Assembly (NCBI RefSeq): GCF_004028635.1
Contig: NZ_RQJW01000006.1
Span: 558,001-622,000 of the forward strand
Direction: 5' to 3'
DNA length: 64,000 nucleotides
Origin: Streptomyces cyaneus
GTDB lineage: Bacteria; Actinomycetota; Actinomycetes; Streptomycetales; Streptomycetaceae
Shown piece after piece: positions 51,558 through 59,900 of this stretch (positions are counted from its first letter, which is position 1; every line of letters begins with the position of its first letter). The notes under the pieces are model-generated. The model had not been told where the DNA came from. It ran no database searches and saw only the letters and a program-made list of their open reading frames with translations. The position numbers and the translations under genes are program-made.

Positions 51558-51584
51558 CCCCCGGCGCCACGTGGGCGCCGGGGG
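51558..51584. terminator. Terminator between the exporter and greA
   Basis: An 11-bp perfect stem CCCCCGGCGCC (51558-51568) / GGCGCCGGGGG (51574-51584) with an ACGTG loop, followed by CTCGTC. It lies 37 bp after the permease stop and 46 bp from the convergent greA stop, so it can serve both. Confidence 0.75.
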
Positions 51585-51630
51585 CTCGTCAAGGACATGC
51601 CGGGCGGGTTCGACCGCCGCACGGTCCCGG

Positions 51631-52131
51631 TCAGCCGCTGTAGGGCTCGGCCTTCAGGATCGTCACCGAGGCCTTCTTGCCGTTCGGCAGCTCGTACTCC
51701 GCGTCCTCGCCGACCTTGTGGCCGATCACGCCGGAACCCAGCGGGGACTGCGGGGAGTACGTCTCGATGTCGGCGCTCGCGTACTCGCGCGAGGCGAGCA
51801 GGAAGGTGAGCGTGTCGTCCTCGTCGCCGTCGAAGGCGATCGTCACGACCATGCCGGGCGCGACCGCACCGTCAGCCGAGGCCGGTGCCTCGCCGACCTT
51901 GGCGTTCTCCAGGAGCTGGGTCAGCTGGCGCACTCGGAGCTCCTGCTTGCCCTGCTCCTCCTTGGCCGCGTGGTACCCGCCGTTCTCGCGCAGGTCGCCC
52001 TCCTCGCGCGCGGCCGCGATCTTGGCGGCGATCTCCGTGCGCGCAGGACCAGACAGGTACTCCAGCTCGGCCTTGAGCTGGTTGTACGCCTCCTGGGTCA
52101 GCCAGGTGACGTTCTCGCTGGTCTGGGTCAC
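51631..52131 (-). CDS. greA: Transcription elongation factor GreA
   Basis: A 166-residue factor that rescues backtracked RNA polymerase by stimulating transcript cleavage. The N-terminal antiparallel coiled coil (WLTQEAYNQLKAELEYLSG ... IAAAREEGDLRENGGYHAAKEEQGKQELRVRQLTQLL) carries the acidic tip DLRENGGYHAAKEEQ; the C-terminal FKBP-like domain has SPLGSGVIGHKVGEDAEYELPNGK. The GTG at 52131 has GAGGAGCACC upstream. The tip retains the acidic pair needed for cleavage. Confidence 0.94.
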   Translation of the reverse strand: MTQTSENVTWLTQEAYNQLKAELEYLSGPARTEIAAKIAAAREEGDLRENGGYHAAKEEQGKQELRVRQLTQLLENAKVGEAPASADGAVAPGMVVTIAFDGDEDDTLTFLLASREYASADIETYSPQSPLGSGVIGHKVGEDAEYELPNGKKASVTILKAEPYSG

Positions 52132-52364
52132 AGGTGCTCCTCGTAGGTACTGGGAATACAAAGCATCGCCCTACCCAGAAGGATGTTCCTTCACGGATGG
52201 GCGAAACCACGAGCCTAACAATTCAATGCCCGAAGGGGGAGGACATAAGCCATCAGAATCACGTCAACGCAGGTCAGCGCCTATGGATTCCGGGCGAAGG
52301 CGGTCGATGTCGACCAGGTTCAGTCGGTTTTGGTCGGCGGTCGGTCGGCGTCGGTCGAGGGGGG

Positions 52365-52763
52365 TCAGTCGGCGTGGCAGCCGAGCAGCTCGGCCGTGGT
52401 CCCCTGGGACGTCGTACGGAGCGTGACGACCTTGTCGATCCGGGTGGCGTCACCGTCGAAGCGGAAGTCCGCCCGGCCGACCTCGGCGCCGCTCTCCGCC
52501 TGGGAGCGCAGGGTGCAGTAGCCGGAGGCACCGGCGTCCTTGCGGACCTCCAGGTGGACCTTCACCGCGTCCTTGCCGGCGTCGAACTCGATCACCTCGG
52601 CGCTGATCTTGTTCTGGCCGACGTAGTGGTAACCGAGGTAGCCGACCAGCGCCAGCAGTGCCACCCCGAGGGCGGCGCCCACGACCTTGAGCGTGCGGTC
52701 GGAGCGCGCGTCCGAGGAGCGGCCGTAGCGGCCCTCGGGCAGCCGCGTGCTCGCCGTACTCAT
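52365..52763 (-). CDS. DUF4307 single-pass membrane protein
   Basis: A 132-residue protein. A basic N-terminus (RYGRSSDARSDRTLK) leads into one helix (VVGAALGVALLALVGYLGYHYV, about 27-48), then a beta-sandwich-like domain outside (KISAEVIEFDAGKDAVKVHLEVRKDAG ... CTLRSQ ... AELLGCHAD). Two cysteines, about 45 residues apart, could pair. This is the DUF4307 family found next to mca in actinobacteria. GAGAGG lies before the ATG at 52763. The function is unknown. Confidence 0.85.
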   Translation of the reverse strand: MSTASTRLPEGRYGRSSDARSDRTLKVVGAALGVALLALVGYLGYHYVGQNKISAEVIEFDAGKDAVKVHLEVRKDAGASGYCTLRSQAESGAEVGRADFRFDGDATRIDKVVTLRTTSQGTTAELLGCHAD

Positions 52764-52910
52764 GATCGTCCTCTCGGCAGGGGCGGGACGGATCTCCCAA
52801 AAGGGGCCTGCGGGCCGTACCCCGGAATTATCCGCCCCCCGATTCGGTCACTATAGAAGCCGCCGATCGCGCCGGTTCACACCGGGCGCCGACTTACTGA
52901 GGATTGAGTC

Positions 52911-53792
52911 TTGACTGACCAGTTGCGACTGATGGCTGTCCACGCCCACCCCGACGACGAGTCGAGCAAGGGCGCGGCGACCATGGCGAAGTACGTGTCC
53001 GAGGGGGTGGACGTGCTGGTCGTGACCTGCACGGGTGGGGAGCGCGGCTCCATCCTCAATCCCAAGCTGCAGGGCGACAAGTACATCGAGGAGCACATCC
53101 ACGAGGTACGCAAGAAGGAGATGGACGAGGCCCGCGAGATCCTCGGCGTCAGCCAGGAGTGGCTCGGCTTCGTCGACTCCGGTCTGCCCGAGGGCGACCC
53201 GCTCCCCCCGCTTCCCGAGGGCTGCTTCGCCCTGGAGGACGTCGACAAAGCGGCCGGCGAGCTGGTGAAGCAGATCCGCTCCTTCCGTCCGCAGGTGATC
53301 ACCACCTACGACGAGAACGGCGGTTACCCGCACCCCGATCACATCATGACCCACAAGATCTCGATGGTGGCGTTCGAGGGCGCGGCGGACACCGAGAAGT
53401 ACCCGGAGGCGGAGTACGGGCCCGCGTACCAGCCGCAGAAGCTCTACTACAACCAGGGCTTCAACCGCCCCCGCACCGAGGCGCTGCACCACGCCATGCT
53501 CGACCGCGGCCTGGAGTCGCCGTACGGGGATTGGCTCAAGCGCTGGGACGAGTTCGAGCGCACCGAGCGCACGATCACCACGCACGTTCCGTGCGCCGAC
53601 TTCTACGAGATCCGCGACAAGGCCCTGATCGCGCACGCCACCCAGATCGACCCGGACGGCGGCTGGTTCCGCGTCCCGATGGAGCTCCAGAAGGAGGTCT
53701 GGCCGACGGAGGAGTACGAGCTGGCGAAGTCCCTCGTCGATACCTCCCTCCCCGAGGACGACCTCTTTGCGGGCATCCGCGACAATGCCTGA
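52911..53792 (+). CDS. mca: Mycothiol S-conjugate amidase
   Basis: A zinc amidase of 293 residues that cleaves mycothiol-toxin conjugates to a mercapturic acid and GlcN-inositol; a detoxification step specific to mycothiol-using actinobacteria. It shows the LmbE fold: LMAVHAHPDDESSKGAATMA (Zn-binding His-Pro-Asp-Asp) and YPHPDHIMTHKISM (second His pair), with TCTGGERGS between. The start is TTG at 52911 (TTG ACT GAC) after GGATTGAGTC. The next gene starts right after its stop, so they share a transcript. Confidence 0.95.
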   Translation: MTDQLRLMAVHAHPDDESSKGAATMAKYVSEGVDVLVVTCTGGERGSILNPKLQGDKYIEEHIHEVRKKEMDEAREILGVSQEWLGFVDSGLPEGDPLPPLPEGCFALEDVDKAAGELVKQIRSFRPQVITTYDENGGYPHPDHIMTHKISMVAFEGAADTEKYPEAEYGPAYQPQKLYYNQGFNRPRTEALHHAMLDRGLESPYGDWLKRWDEFERTERTITTHVPCADFYEIRDKALIAHATQIDPDGGWFRVPMELQKEVWPTEEYELAKSLVDTSLPEDDLFAGIRDNA

Positions 53793-53793
53793 C

Positions 53794-54048
53794 ATGAGCG
53801 CAAGCGCAAGCCTGGCAATGACACAGCTCGCCACCCTCGCCAAGGAGGTGGACGAGGACAAGGTCACCCCCGGTGTCCTCGGCTTCATCATCTTCGCGGT
53901 GATGGCGCTGGCGGTGTGGGGCCTGATGAAGTCCATGAACCGCCACATGAGCAAGGTCGACTTCAAGGAGGCCCCGGACCCGAAGGCGGACGCCGGGGAC
54001 GCCCAGGACAGCACGGCCTCCGGCACGGCGAAGTCGCAGCGGGGCTGA
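53794..54048 (+). CDS. Small membrane protein co-transcribed with mca
   Basis: An 84-residue protein: a short soluble N-terminus (MTQLATLAKEVDEDKVTPG), one helix (VLGFIIFAVMALAVWGLMKSM) and a charged cytoplasmic tail (KVDFKEAPDPKADAGDAQD). The start is uncertain among ATGs at 53785 (overlapping mca), 53794 and 53821; the conserved part begins at MTQLATLAK, so 53821 could be real. The location 1-2 bp after mca suggests coupling. Function unknown. Confidence 0.75.
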   Translation: MSASASLAMTQLATLAKEVDEDKVTPGVLGFIIFAVMALAVWGLMKSMNRHMSKVDFKEAPDPKADAGDAQDSTASGTAKSQRG

Positions 54049-54128
54049 CGGGCGGACGGCTGGGCGCCGGCGGGCACGCTCCGTTACAGACGGGTGTGAC
54101 GGAACCGTACGGATCGACGATCCGCCGG

Positions 54129-54172
54129 GCCTGCGCCCGCCGACGTTCGCGAGGCCTGCGCCCGCCGACGTT
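54129..54172. repeat. Direct repeat of 19 bp, period 25
   Basis: GCCTGCGCCCGCCGACGTT occurs at 54129-54147 and again at 54154-54172, between the convergent mca-linked gene and the NB-ARC gene. Each copy contains a small GC-rich inverted repeat. It may be a weak terminator or simply slippage DNA. Confidence 0.7.
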
Positions 54173-54180
54173 GCGCGGGC

Positions 54181-57100
54181 CTACGTCCCGGCCGCGACGC
54201 CCACCCCCATCACCTCGCGCGCATGTCGGTTGGGCACCATGCCGAGCCGCCAGGCCTGCCACCCCTCCTCCAGGTTCACCCCGCGCTCCAGCAGGAGCAG
54301 ATACGCCTCGACGTAGTCGTTCAGCTTCCCGTCCCGCAGCGCATGCCCGGCGCGCCCGAGCTGGGCCAGCTCCTCCTGCGCCACAGCCGACCCGACCTCG
54401 ACACCCCCCGGCGCCGCATACGGCAGCAACGTGCAGCGCAGGAAGCGGGCCCAGTCCTCGCCTCTGCGGTCGCCGTAGGACGCGAACAGAGCGACCGCGT
54501 CGTCGCACAGGGCCAGCGCCTGCTGGGTGCGGGTGTTCCCGGCGTCCACCACCGCCAGCTCCAGGCATGTCCATGCCTCGCCGTGTGCCACGCCGATGCG
54601 CTGGAAGTCGGCGCGGGCGTCGACCAGGAGCTGGCGTGCGAAACCGGAGTTGCGCAGGGAGCCCGTCTGGGCCGCCCGCTGGTCCCGCGTCACCCGCGCC
54701 GAGTGGTGCCGGGCGCACGCCAGGCCGTAGACGTCCCGCATGCGGGAGAACATCGTGCGGGAACGTTCCAGCTCCCGTACCGCGAGGTCCAGGTTGCCCG
54801 TCTCCTCCAGGGCCTGGCCCAGGTAGTAGACGGACCACGCCTCTCCGCGCGCGTCCTCGTTGTCGCGGTGGTGGGAGGCCGCCTGGCGCAGGCCGTCCAC
54901 CGCCGGGGACGGGTCACCGGCGACCAGGCGGGCGCGGGCGAGCTGGGTCATCGCCCAGGCCTCGCCGCGGGCGTCGCGGGTGCGGCCGTACAGCTCCAGG
55001 GCCGTCCGCAGCTCCGACTCCGCGCGCGGTACGTCGCCCATGCGCAGGGACAGCTGGCCGAGCTGGAAGTGGGCCCAGGCCTCGCCGTGGATCGACTCGC
55101 CCGCGTGGTGCAGGGCGAGGGAGTCGGTCAGGAGGTCCAGTGACTCGGAGATGCGGCCGCGGTCGCGTTCCACCGCCGCCAGCGCGTGCATCGTCCAGGC
55201 GCGGTCCGTCGCCAGGGCGGGGGCCGACTGCAGCTCCAGGGCCTCGCGGAGCTTGGTCGCCGCCTCGGTGAGATTGCCCTGGTGATGCAGCGTGATGCCG
55301 AGGGAGCACAGGGCGCGGGCCGCGCCGGCGTCGTGGTTGGCCTCCATGTAGAGGTCGACCACCGAGGTCAGGGTCGTGCGGGCCTTGTCCAGTTCGCCGA
55401 GCTGGCGGGCCGCGATGCCGGTGCGCCACTGCACCGAGCGGACCAGCAGGCCCTGGTCCACGGCCTGCGCCAGCTCGCTGATCTCGCCCAGCCGGTAGAG
55501 GTCGCCGCGCAGCAGGCAGTAGTCGCACAGCGCGCCCAGCAGGTTGAGGACCGCCGCCTGGTTCACGTCCTCCGCGTGCCGCAGGGCCGCCGTGATGAAG
55601 CTCGACTCGTCGTCCAGCCAGCGCAGCGCGTCGTCCAGCGAGGTGAAGCCGTGCGGGCTGAAGCGGTCCGAGCGGGTCGACATGTTGCCGTCGACCAGGC
55701 GAAGGACGGAGTCGGCGAGGTCGGCGTAGTTCACGATCAGCCGTTCCTGTGCCGCCGTACGCTCCGACGGCTCCTCCTCGTCGAGGAGGCGCGCGTGGGC
55801 GAAGGCGCGGACCAGGTCGTGCAGGCGGTAGCGGTTGCCGCGGACGTGGTCGATCAGGCCCGACCGGGACAGGGCCGCCAGGTGGCGGGTCGCCTCCGCC
55901 TCGTCCGTGGCCAGCAGCGATGCCGCCGCTGCCGCGCCCAGCGAGGCCCGGCCCGCCAGGGCGAGCCTGCGCAGCAGGCGCCTCGCCGACTCCGACTGGT
56001 CGGTGTAGCGCAGCCACAGCACCCGCTCGATCGGCTCCACCGGGCCGTACGCACCCAGGTCCGTCGCCAGCGTGCGCGGTGAACGCGGCCCCAGCGACGA
56101 GCCCGCGATGCACAGCGCCAGCGGCAGCCCGCCGCACAACTCCCGTATCCGGTCGGCCGATTCGGCGTCGTAGGGCCCCGAGGAATCCTGCGCCGCCGCG
56201 CTCAGCAGCTCCTCCGCGCCGGCCGCGTCCAGCGACTCCACCGGCAGCTGGTGCACCCAGGCGGCGAGATCGGCGGGCAGGTCGAGGGGCTCGCGGGCGG
56301 TGACCAGGACCAGGCTGTCGGAGCGCTCGGGAACGAGGGTGCGGACCTGCTCCGGGTCCGAGGCGTCGTCCAGTACGACGGTGACCGGGAGGCCGGTGAG
56401 GTGCTGGTGGTAGAGCTCGCTCAGCCGCTTGACCTGCTGGTCCGCCGAGGAGCGCTCGCGGAACAGGAGCTGCTCGCGCGGGGCGCCCAGCCGGTTCAGC
56501 AGATGCAGCAGCGCGTCCCGGGTGGACAGGGGAGGCTCCTCCGCGGTGTCGCCGCGCAGGTCCACCACGCACGCACCGCGGAACTGGTCCTTCAGGTCGT
56601 GGGCCGCACGGACCGCCAATGCCGTACGACCACTGCCGGGCGTCCCGTGCAGCACGACGACCGTCGGCTTCGTCTCCGTACTCGCGCGTGCCGCCTGCAC
56701 CCACTGCCGGATACGGGCCATCTCCTGCCTACGGCCCGCGAACGGGCCCACCGGCTCCGGGAGTTGACCGAACGACTGCTCCAGCACACTGCGCCCACGG
56801 GCCGCCGCACTCTTGTCCGCGCCCTTCAGCCGGGGCCCGGGCTTCTTCGGACCGGTGGACGCGCTCAGCACCCGCTGCTGGTCGAGGAAGGGACGGATGC
56901 CCCGTACCTCCAGCGCCGTCAGCCACTGCAGCCGCAGCTGTTGCGGGCCGCCGGGCTGGCCCACGGCACCTGCGCGATGATGCGCGGCCGGCAGATGCGT
57001 GCCGGCCACCTTCACGACCGTCGCCGCCGCGCCCACGACACCGACGGTCACGCCCGCGCCCACCGCGGTGCCCGTGCCCGTGCCGAGCGCCAGGTCGGTG

Positions 57101-57381
57101 ACGACGGCCGCGAGCGCCGCGACGCCCGCCACCATCAGCGGCGTACTGCCGCCCTCCCGCGCGAACCGCTGCCCGAACGTCAGCCGGCCGGCCTCCGCCT
57201 CGTCCAGTGCGCGCGTATACGCCTCGTACTCCTCGGCCGCCGTCTGCGCCATGGCGTCCAACGCCCCGCGCGCCCGTGACATCAGTACCTGTCCGTCGGT
57301 GCGCCCGCCCGAGCGCCGCACTTCCTCCTCCACGGCCCGGGCCAACAGCCGCTCGGCATCGGTCCGATGGCTGTCTCGCAT
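54181..57381 (-). CDS. Large NB-ARC/TPR protein with non-canonical P-loop
   Basis: A 1066-residue protein. Residues ~80-125 hold one or two hydrophobic segments (membrane attachment); ~210-590 is an NB-ARC domain with the GRRQEMARI lead-in, a P-loop GTPGSGRTAL (246-255) where the invariant Lys is Arg, a Walker B-like VTVVLDDASDP, LVLVTAREPL and the GLPLALCIAG motif. A winged-helix region precedes ~640-1000, which is a run of TPRs (ALCSLGITLHHQGNLTEAATKLREALEL and similar). No SARP-type DNA-binding domain is present, unlike AfsR. GGGGGAGG directly before the ATG provides a strong SD, but it belongs to the adjoining IS relic. Nucleotide binding may be altered. Confidence 0.87.
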   Translation of the reverse strand: MRDSHRTDAERLLARAVEEEVRRSGGRTDGQVLMSRARGALDAMAQTAAEEYEAYTRALDEAEAGRLTFGQRFAREGGSTPLMVAGVAALAAVVTDLALGTGTGTAVGAGVTVGVVGAAATVVKVAGTHLPAAHHRAGAVGQPGGPQQLRLQWLTALEVRGIRPFLDQQRVLSASTGPKKPGPRLKGADKSAAARGRSVLEQSFGQLPEPVGPFAGRRQEMARIRQWVQAARASTETKPTVVVLHGTPGSGRTALAVRAAHDLKDQFRGACVVDLRGDTAEEPPLSTRDALLHLLNRLGAPREQLLFRERSSADQQVKRLSELYHQHLTGLPVTVVLDDASDPEQVRTLVPERSDSLVLVTAREPLDLPADLAAWVHQLPVESLDAAGAEELLSAAAQDSSGPYDAESADRIRELCGGLPLALCIAGSSLGPRSPRTLATDLGAYGPVEPIERVLWLRYTDQSESARRLLRRLALAGRASLGAAAAASLLATDEAEATRHLAALSRSGLIDHVRGNRYRLHDLVRAFAHARLLDEEEPSERTAAQERLIVNYADLADSVLRLVDGNMSTRSDRFSPHGFTSLDDALRWLDDESSFITAALRHAEDVNQAAVLNLLGALCDYCLLRGDLYRLGEISELAQAVDQGLLVRSVQWRTGIAARQLGELDKARTTLTSVVDLYMEANHDAGAARALCSLGITLHHQGNLTEAATKLREALELQSAPALATDRAWTMHALAAVERDRGRISESLDLLTDSLALHHAGESIHGEAWAHFQLGQLSLRMGDVPRAESELRTALELYGRTRDARGEAWAMTQLARARLVAGDPSPAVDGLRQAASHHRDNEDARGEAWSVYYLGQALEETGNLDLAVRELERSRTMFSRMRDVYGLACARHHSARVTRDQRAAQTGSLRNSGFARQLLVDARADFQRIGVAHGEAWTCLELAVVDAGNTRTQQALALCDDAVALFASYGDRRGEDWARFLRCTLLPYAAPGGVEVGSAVAQEELAQLGRAGHALRDGKLNDYVEAYLLLLERGVNLEEGWQAWRLGMVPNRHAREVMGVGVAAGT

Positions 57382-57590
57382 TTGGCCTCCCCCTGGCCTT
57401 CAAGGCCAGGATTCCAGGCGGCTTTGCCGCTCGGTGGTTCCTGCTTCATCACCCACTGCCCCGGCTTGCGGGGACTTACGCGGGCTCCACAGGCGTTTTA
57501 CCTCTCCGCAAGCCCTGCGGCGAGGAGTCCGACCCCTTCGGGCCGCGCAGAATTCCGCACCCCGGCGCCGAGCACAGATGGCGGGTTCAT
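57382..57590 (-). mobile_element. Right-end relic of an IS200/IS605 (TnpB, IS1341-like) element
   Basis: On the minus strand the sequence reads as the tail of a TnpB gene (SPRKSPQAGAVGDEAGTTE, stop inside the hairpin), then the palindromic hairpin CCTGGCCTT-C-AAGGCCAGG (57392-57410) and GGGGGAGGCCAA (57382-57393). This is the known form of IS1341-type right ends (GAATCC-hairpin-GGAGGAtgTCAA). The upstream TnpB part is frameshifted (AGGTAAAA at about 57498) and truncated. The end abuts the ATG at 57381. Confidence 0.6.
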
Positions 57591-57747
57591 CTTCGGGCCC
57601 TTGCGGTCCCCGCGCCGCCAGGAGAAGAAGTGCCACTGACGCTCTTCGGTCTTCTTCCCCGCAGTCATGACCAGCTTTTGCAGCTGGGCGTCGGTGGAGG
57701 CGAGGTGCGGACGCGTGATGGCCGGGTACTGCGGCAGGATGGACACC
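57591..57747. other. Remainder of the intergenic gap before the DUF255 gene
   Basis: No gene is convincing. A minus-strand frame here (MTAGKKTEERQWHFFSWRRG) may be more of the decayed element or chance. The right end carries the likely promoter and leader of the DUF255 gene: TACTGC at 57727-57732 lies 6 nt before an ATG at 57739. Confidence 0.4.
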
Positions 57748-59781
57748 ATGCCGAACCGACTGGCGCACGAGACGTCCCCGTACCTCCTTCAGCACGCCGA
57801 CAACCCGGTCGACTGGTGGCCCTGGTCCGCGGAGGCCTTCGAGGAGGCCCGGAAGCGTAACGTGCCCGTGCTGCTCAGCGTCGGCTACAGCAGCTGCCAC
57901 TGGTGTCATGTGATGGCCCACGAGTCCTTCGAGGACCAGGAGACCGCCGACTACCTCAACGCCCACTTCGTCAGCGTCAAGGTCGACCGCGAGGAACGCC
58001 CCGATGTGGACGCCGTCTACATGGAGGCCGTCCAGGCGGCCACGGGCCAGGGCGGCTGGCCCATGACCGTCTTCCTCACCCCCGACGCCGAGCCCTTCTA
58101 CTTCGGCACCTACTTCCCGCCCGCCGCCCGGCATGGCATGCCGTCCTTCCGGCAGGTGCTGGAGGGCGTCAGCAGTGCCTGGGCCGACCGGCGCGAGGAG
58201 GTCGACGAGGTCGCCGGGAAGATCGTGCGGGACCTCGCCGGGCGGGAGATCTCCTACGGCGGTACCGAGGCGCCCGGTGAGGAGGAGCTCGCCCAGGCGC
58301 TGCTCGGGCTCACCCGGGAGTACGACCCGCAGCGGGGCGGGTTCGGCGGCGCGCCCAAGTTTCCGCCGTCCATGGTGATCGAGTTCCTGTTGCGCCACCA
58401 TGCCAGGACCGGATCCGAGGGCGCCTTGCAGATGGCGCAGGACACCTGCGAGCGGATGGCCCGCGGCGGGATCTACGACCAGCTCGGCGGCGGGTTCGCG
58501 CGCTACTCCGTCGACCGCGACTGGGTCGTGCCGCACTTCGAGAAGATGCTCTACGACAACGCCCTGCTCTGCCGCGGCTACGCCCACCTCTGGCGTGCCA
58601 CGGGCTCGGAGCTGGCCCGGCGGGTCGCCCTGGAGACCGCCGACTTCATGGTGCGCGAACTGCGCACCAACGAGGGCGGATTCGCCTCCGCGCTCGACGC
58701 CGACAGCGACGACGGGACGGGCAAGCACGTCGAGGGCGCCTACTACGTCTGGACTCCGCAGCAGCTGCGCGAGGTGCTCGGCGACGACGACGCCGAACTC
58801 GCCGCCCACTACTTCGACGTCACCGAGGAAGGCACCTTCGAGCACGGCTCCTCGGTCCTCCAACTCCCGCAGAGCGAGCGCGTGTTCGACGCCGAGAAGG
58901 TCGCCTCCGTCAAGGAACGCCTGCTCTCCGCACGGGCCGAGCGCCCCGCCCCCGGCCGGGACGACAAGATCGTCGCCGCCTGGAACGGCCTCGCGATCGC
59001 CGCCCTCGCCGAGACCGGCGCCTACTTCGACCGCCCCGACCTGGTGGATGCCGCCCTGGGCGCCGCCGACCTCCTCGTACGGCTGCACCTCGACGACCAC
59101 GCCCGGCTCGCCCGCACCAGCAAGGACGGCCAGGTCGGCGCCAACGCGGGTGTATTGGAGGACTACGGCGACGTCGCCGAGGGCTTCCTCGCGCTCGCCT
59201 CCGTCACCGGTGAGGGCGTCTGGCTGGACTTCGCCGGGTTCCTGCTCGACCACGTCCTGGCCCGCTTCACCGACGAGGAGTCCGGCGCCCTCTACGACAC
59301 CGCCGCCGACGCCGAGCAGCTGATCCGCCGACCCCAGGACCCCACCGACAACGCCGCCCCCTCCGGCTGGAGTGCCGCGGCCGGTGCCCTGCTGAGCTAC
59401 GCCGCGCAGACCGGTGCTGAGCCTCATCGCCTCGCCGCCGAGCGGGCGTTGGGGGTCGTGAAGGCCCTCGGCCCGCGCGTCCCCCGCTTCATCGGCTGGG
59501 GGCTCGCGGTGGCGGAGGCGAACCTCGACGGGCCGCGTGAGATCGCGGTGGTCGGCCCGTCCCTGTCCGACGAGGGCACAAAAGCACTGCACCGTACGGC
59601 GCTCCTCGGCACCGCGCCGGGCGCGGTCGTGGCCGTGGGATCTCCGGAGAGTGACGAGTTTCCGCTCCTCGCCGACCGGCCCCTGCAGCAGGGTCAACCT
59701 GCGGCTTACGTCTGTCGAAACTTCACGTGCGATGCCCCGACCACCGATCCGGACCAGTTGCGGACCGCGCTGACCAGCTGA
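57748..59781 (+). CDS. DUF255/thioredoxin-domain protein (YyaL/SSP411 type)
   Basis: A 677-residue cytosolic protein. Residues ~1-165 are the DUF255 thioredoxin fold: MPNRLAHETSPYLLQHADNPVDWWPW, YSSCHWCHVMAHESF (CxxC) and VDREERPDVDAVYM. The rest (~170-677) is an (alpha/alpha)6 toroid of the glycoside-hydrolase-like kind (GGFGGAPKFPPSMV, GGIYDQLGGGFARYSVDRDWVVPHFEKMLYDNALL, DDKIVAAWNGLAIAALA). The family is universal but its reaction is not settled. ATG 57748 is the conserved start; ATG 57739 (MDT extension) is possible. Confidence 0.93.
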   Translation: MPNRLAHETSPYLLQHADNPVDWWPWSAEAFEEARKRNVPVLLSVGYSSCHWCHVMAHESFEDQETADYLNAHFVSVKVDREERPDVDAVYMEAVQAATGQGGWPMTVFLTPDAEPFYFGTYFPPAARHGMPSFRQVLEGVSSAWADRREEVDEVAGKIVRDLAGREISYGGTEAPGEEELAQALLGLTREYDPQRGGFGGAPKFPPSMVIEFLLRHHARTGSEGALQMAQDTCERMARGGIYDQLGGGFARYSVDRDWVVPHFEKMLYDNALLCRGYAHLWRATGSELARRVALETADFMVRELRTNEGGFASALDADSDDGTGKHVEGAYYVWTPQQLREVLGDDDAELAAHYFDVTEEGTFEHGSSVLQLPQSERVFDAEKVASVKERLLSARAERPAPGRDDKIVAAWNGLAIAALAETGAYFDRPDLVDAALGAADLLVRLHLDDHARLARTSKDGQVGANAGVLEDYGDVAEGFLALASVTGEGVWLDFAGFLLDHVLARFTDEESGALYDTAADAEQLIRRPQDPTDNAAPSGWSAAAGALLSYAAQTGAEPHRLAAERALGVVKALGPRVPRFIGWGLAVAEANLDGPREIAVVGPSLSDEGTKALHRTALLGTAPGAVVAVGSPESDEFPLLADRPLQQGQPAAYVCRNFTCDAPTTDPDQLRTALTS

Positions 59782-59900
59782 AACGGCTGCGGACAAGGGG
59801 CAGTTACGCGACCTGCGTTCGAATTGTTCACTCTCGGGGCTCGTTGTGATGAAACGCGCTCTTCATGGAAACGGCCTGCGGACTTCACAGATCGCCCTTA

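Noticed and set aside
57400..59796. A 798-codon minus-strand frame through the DUF255 gene
   Set aside because: Most of it is shadow of the plus-strand gene. Only its last ~40 codons (TnpB tail) carry real signal and are described as an IS relic.
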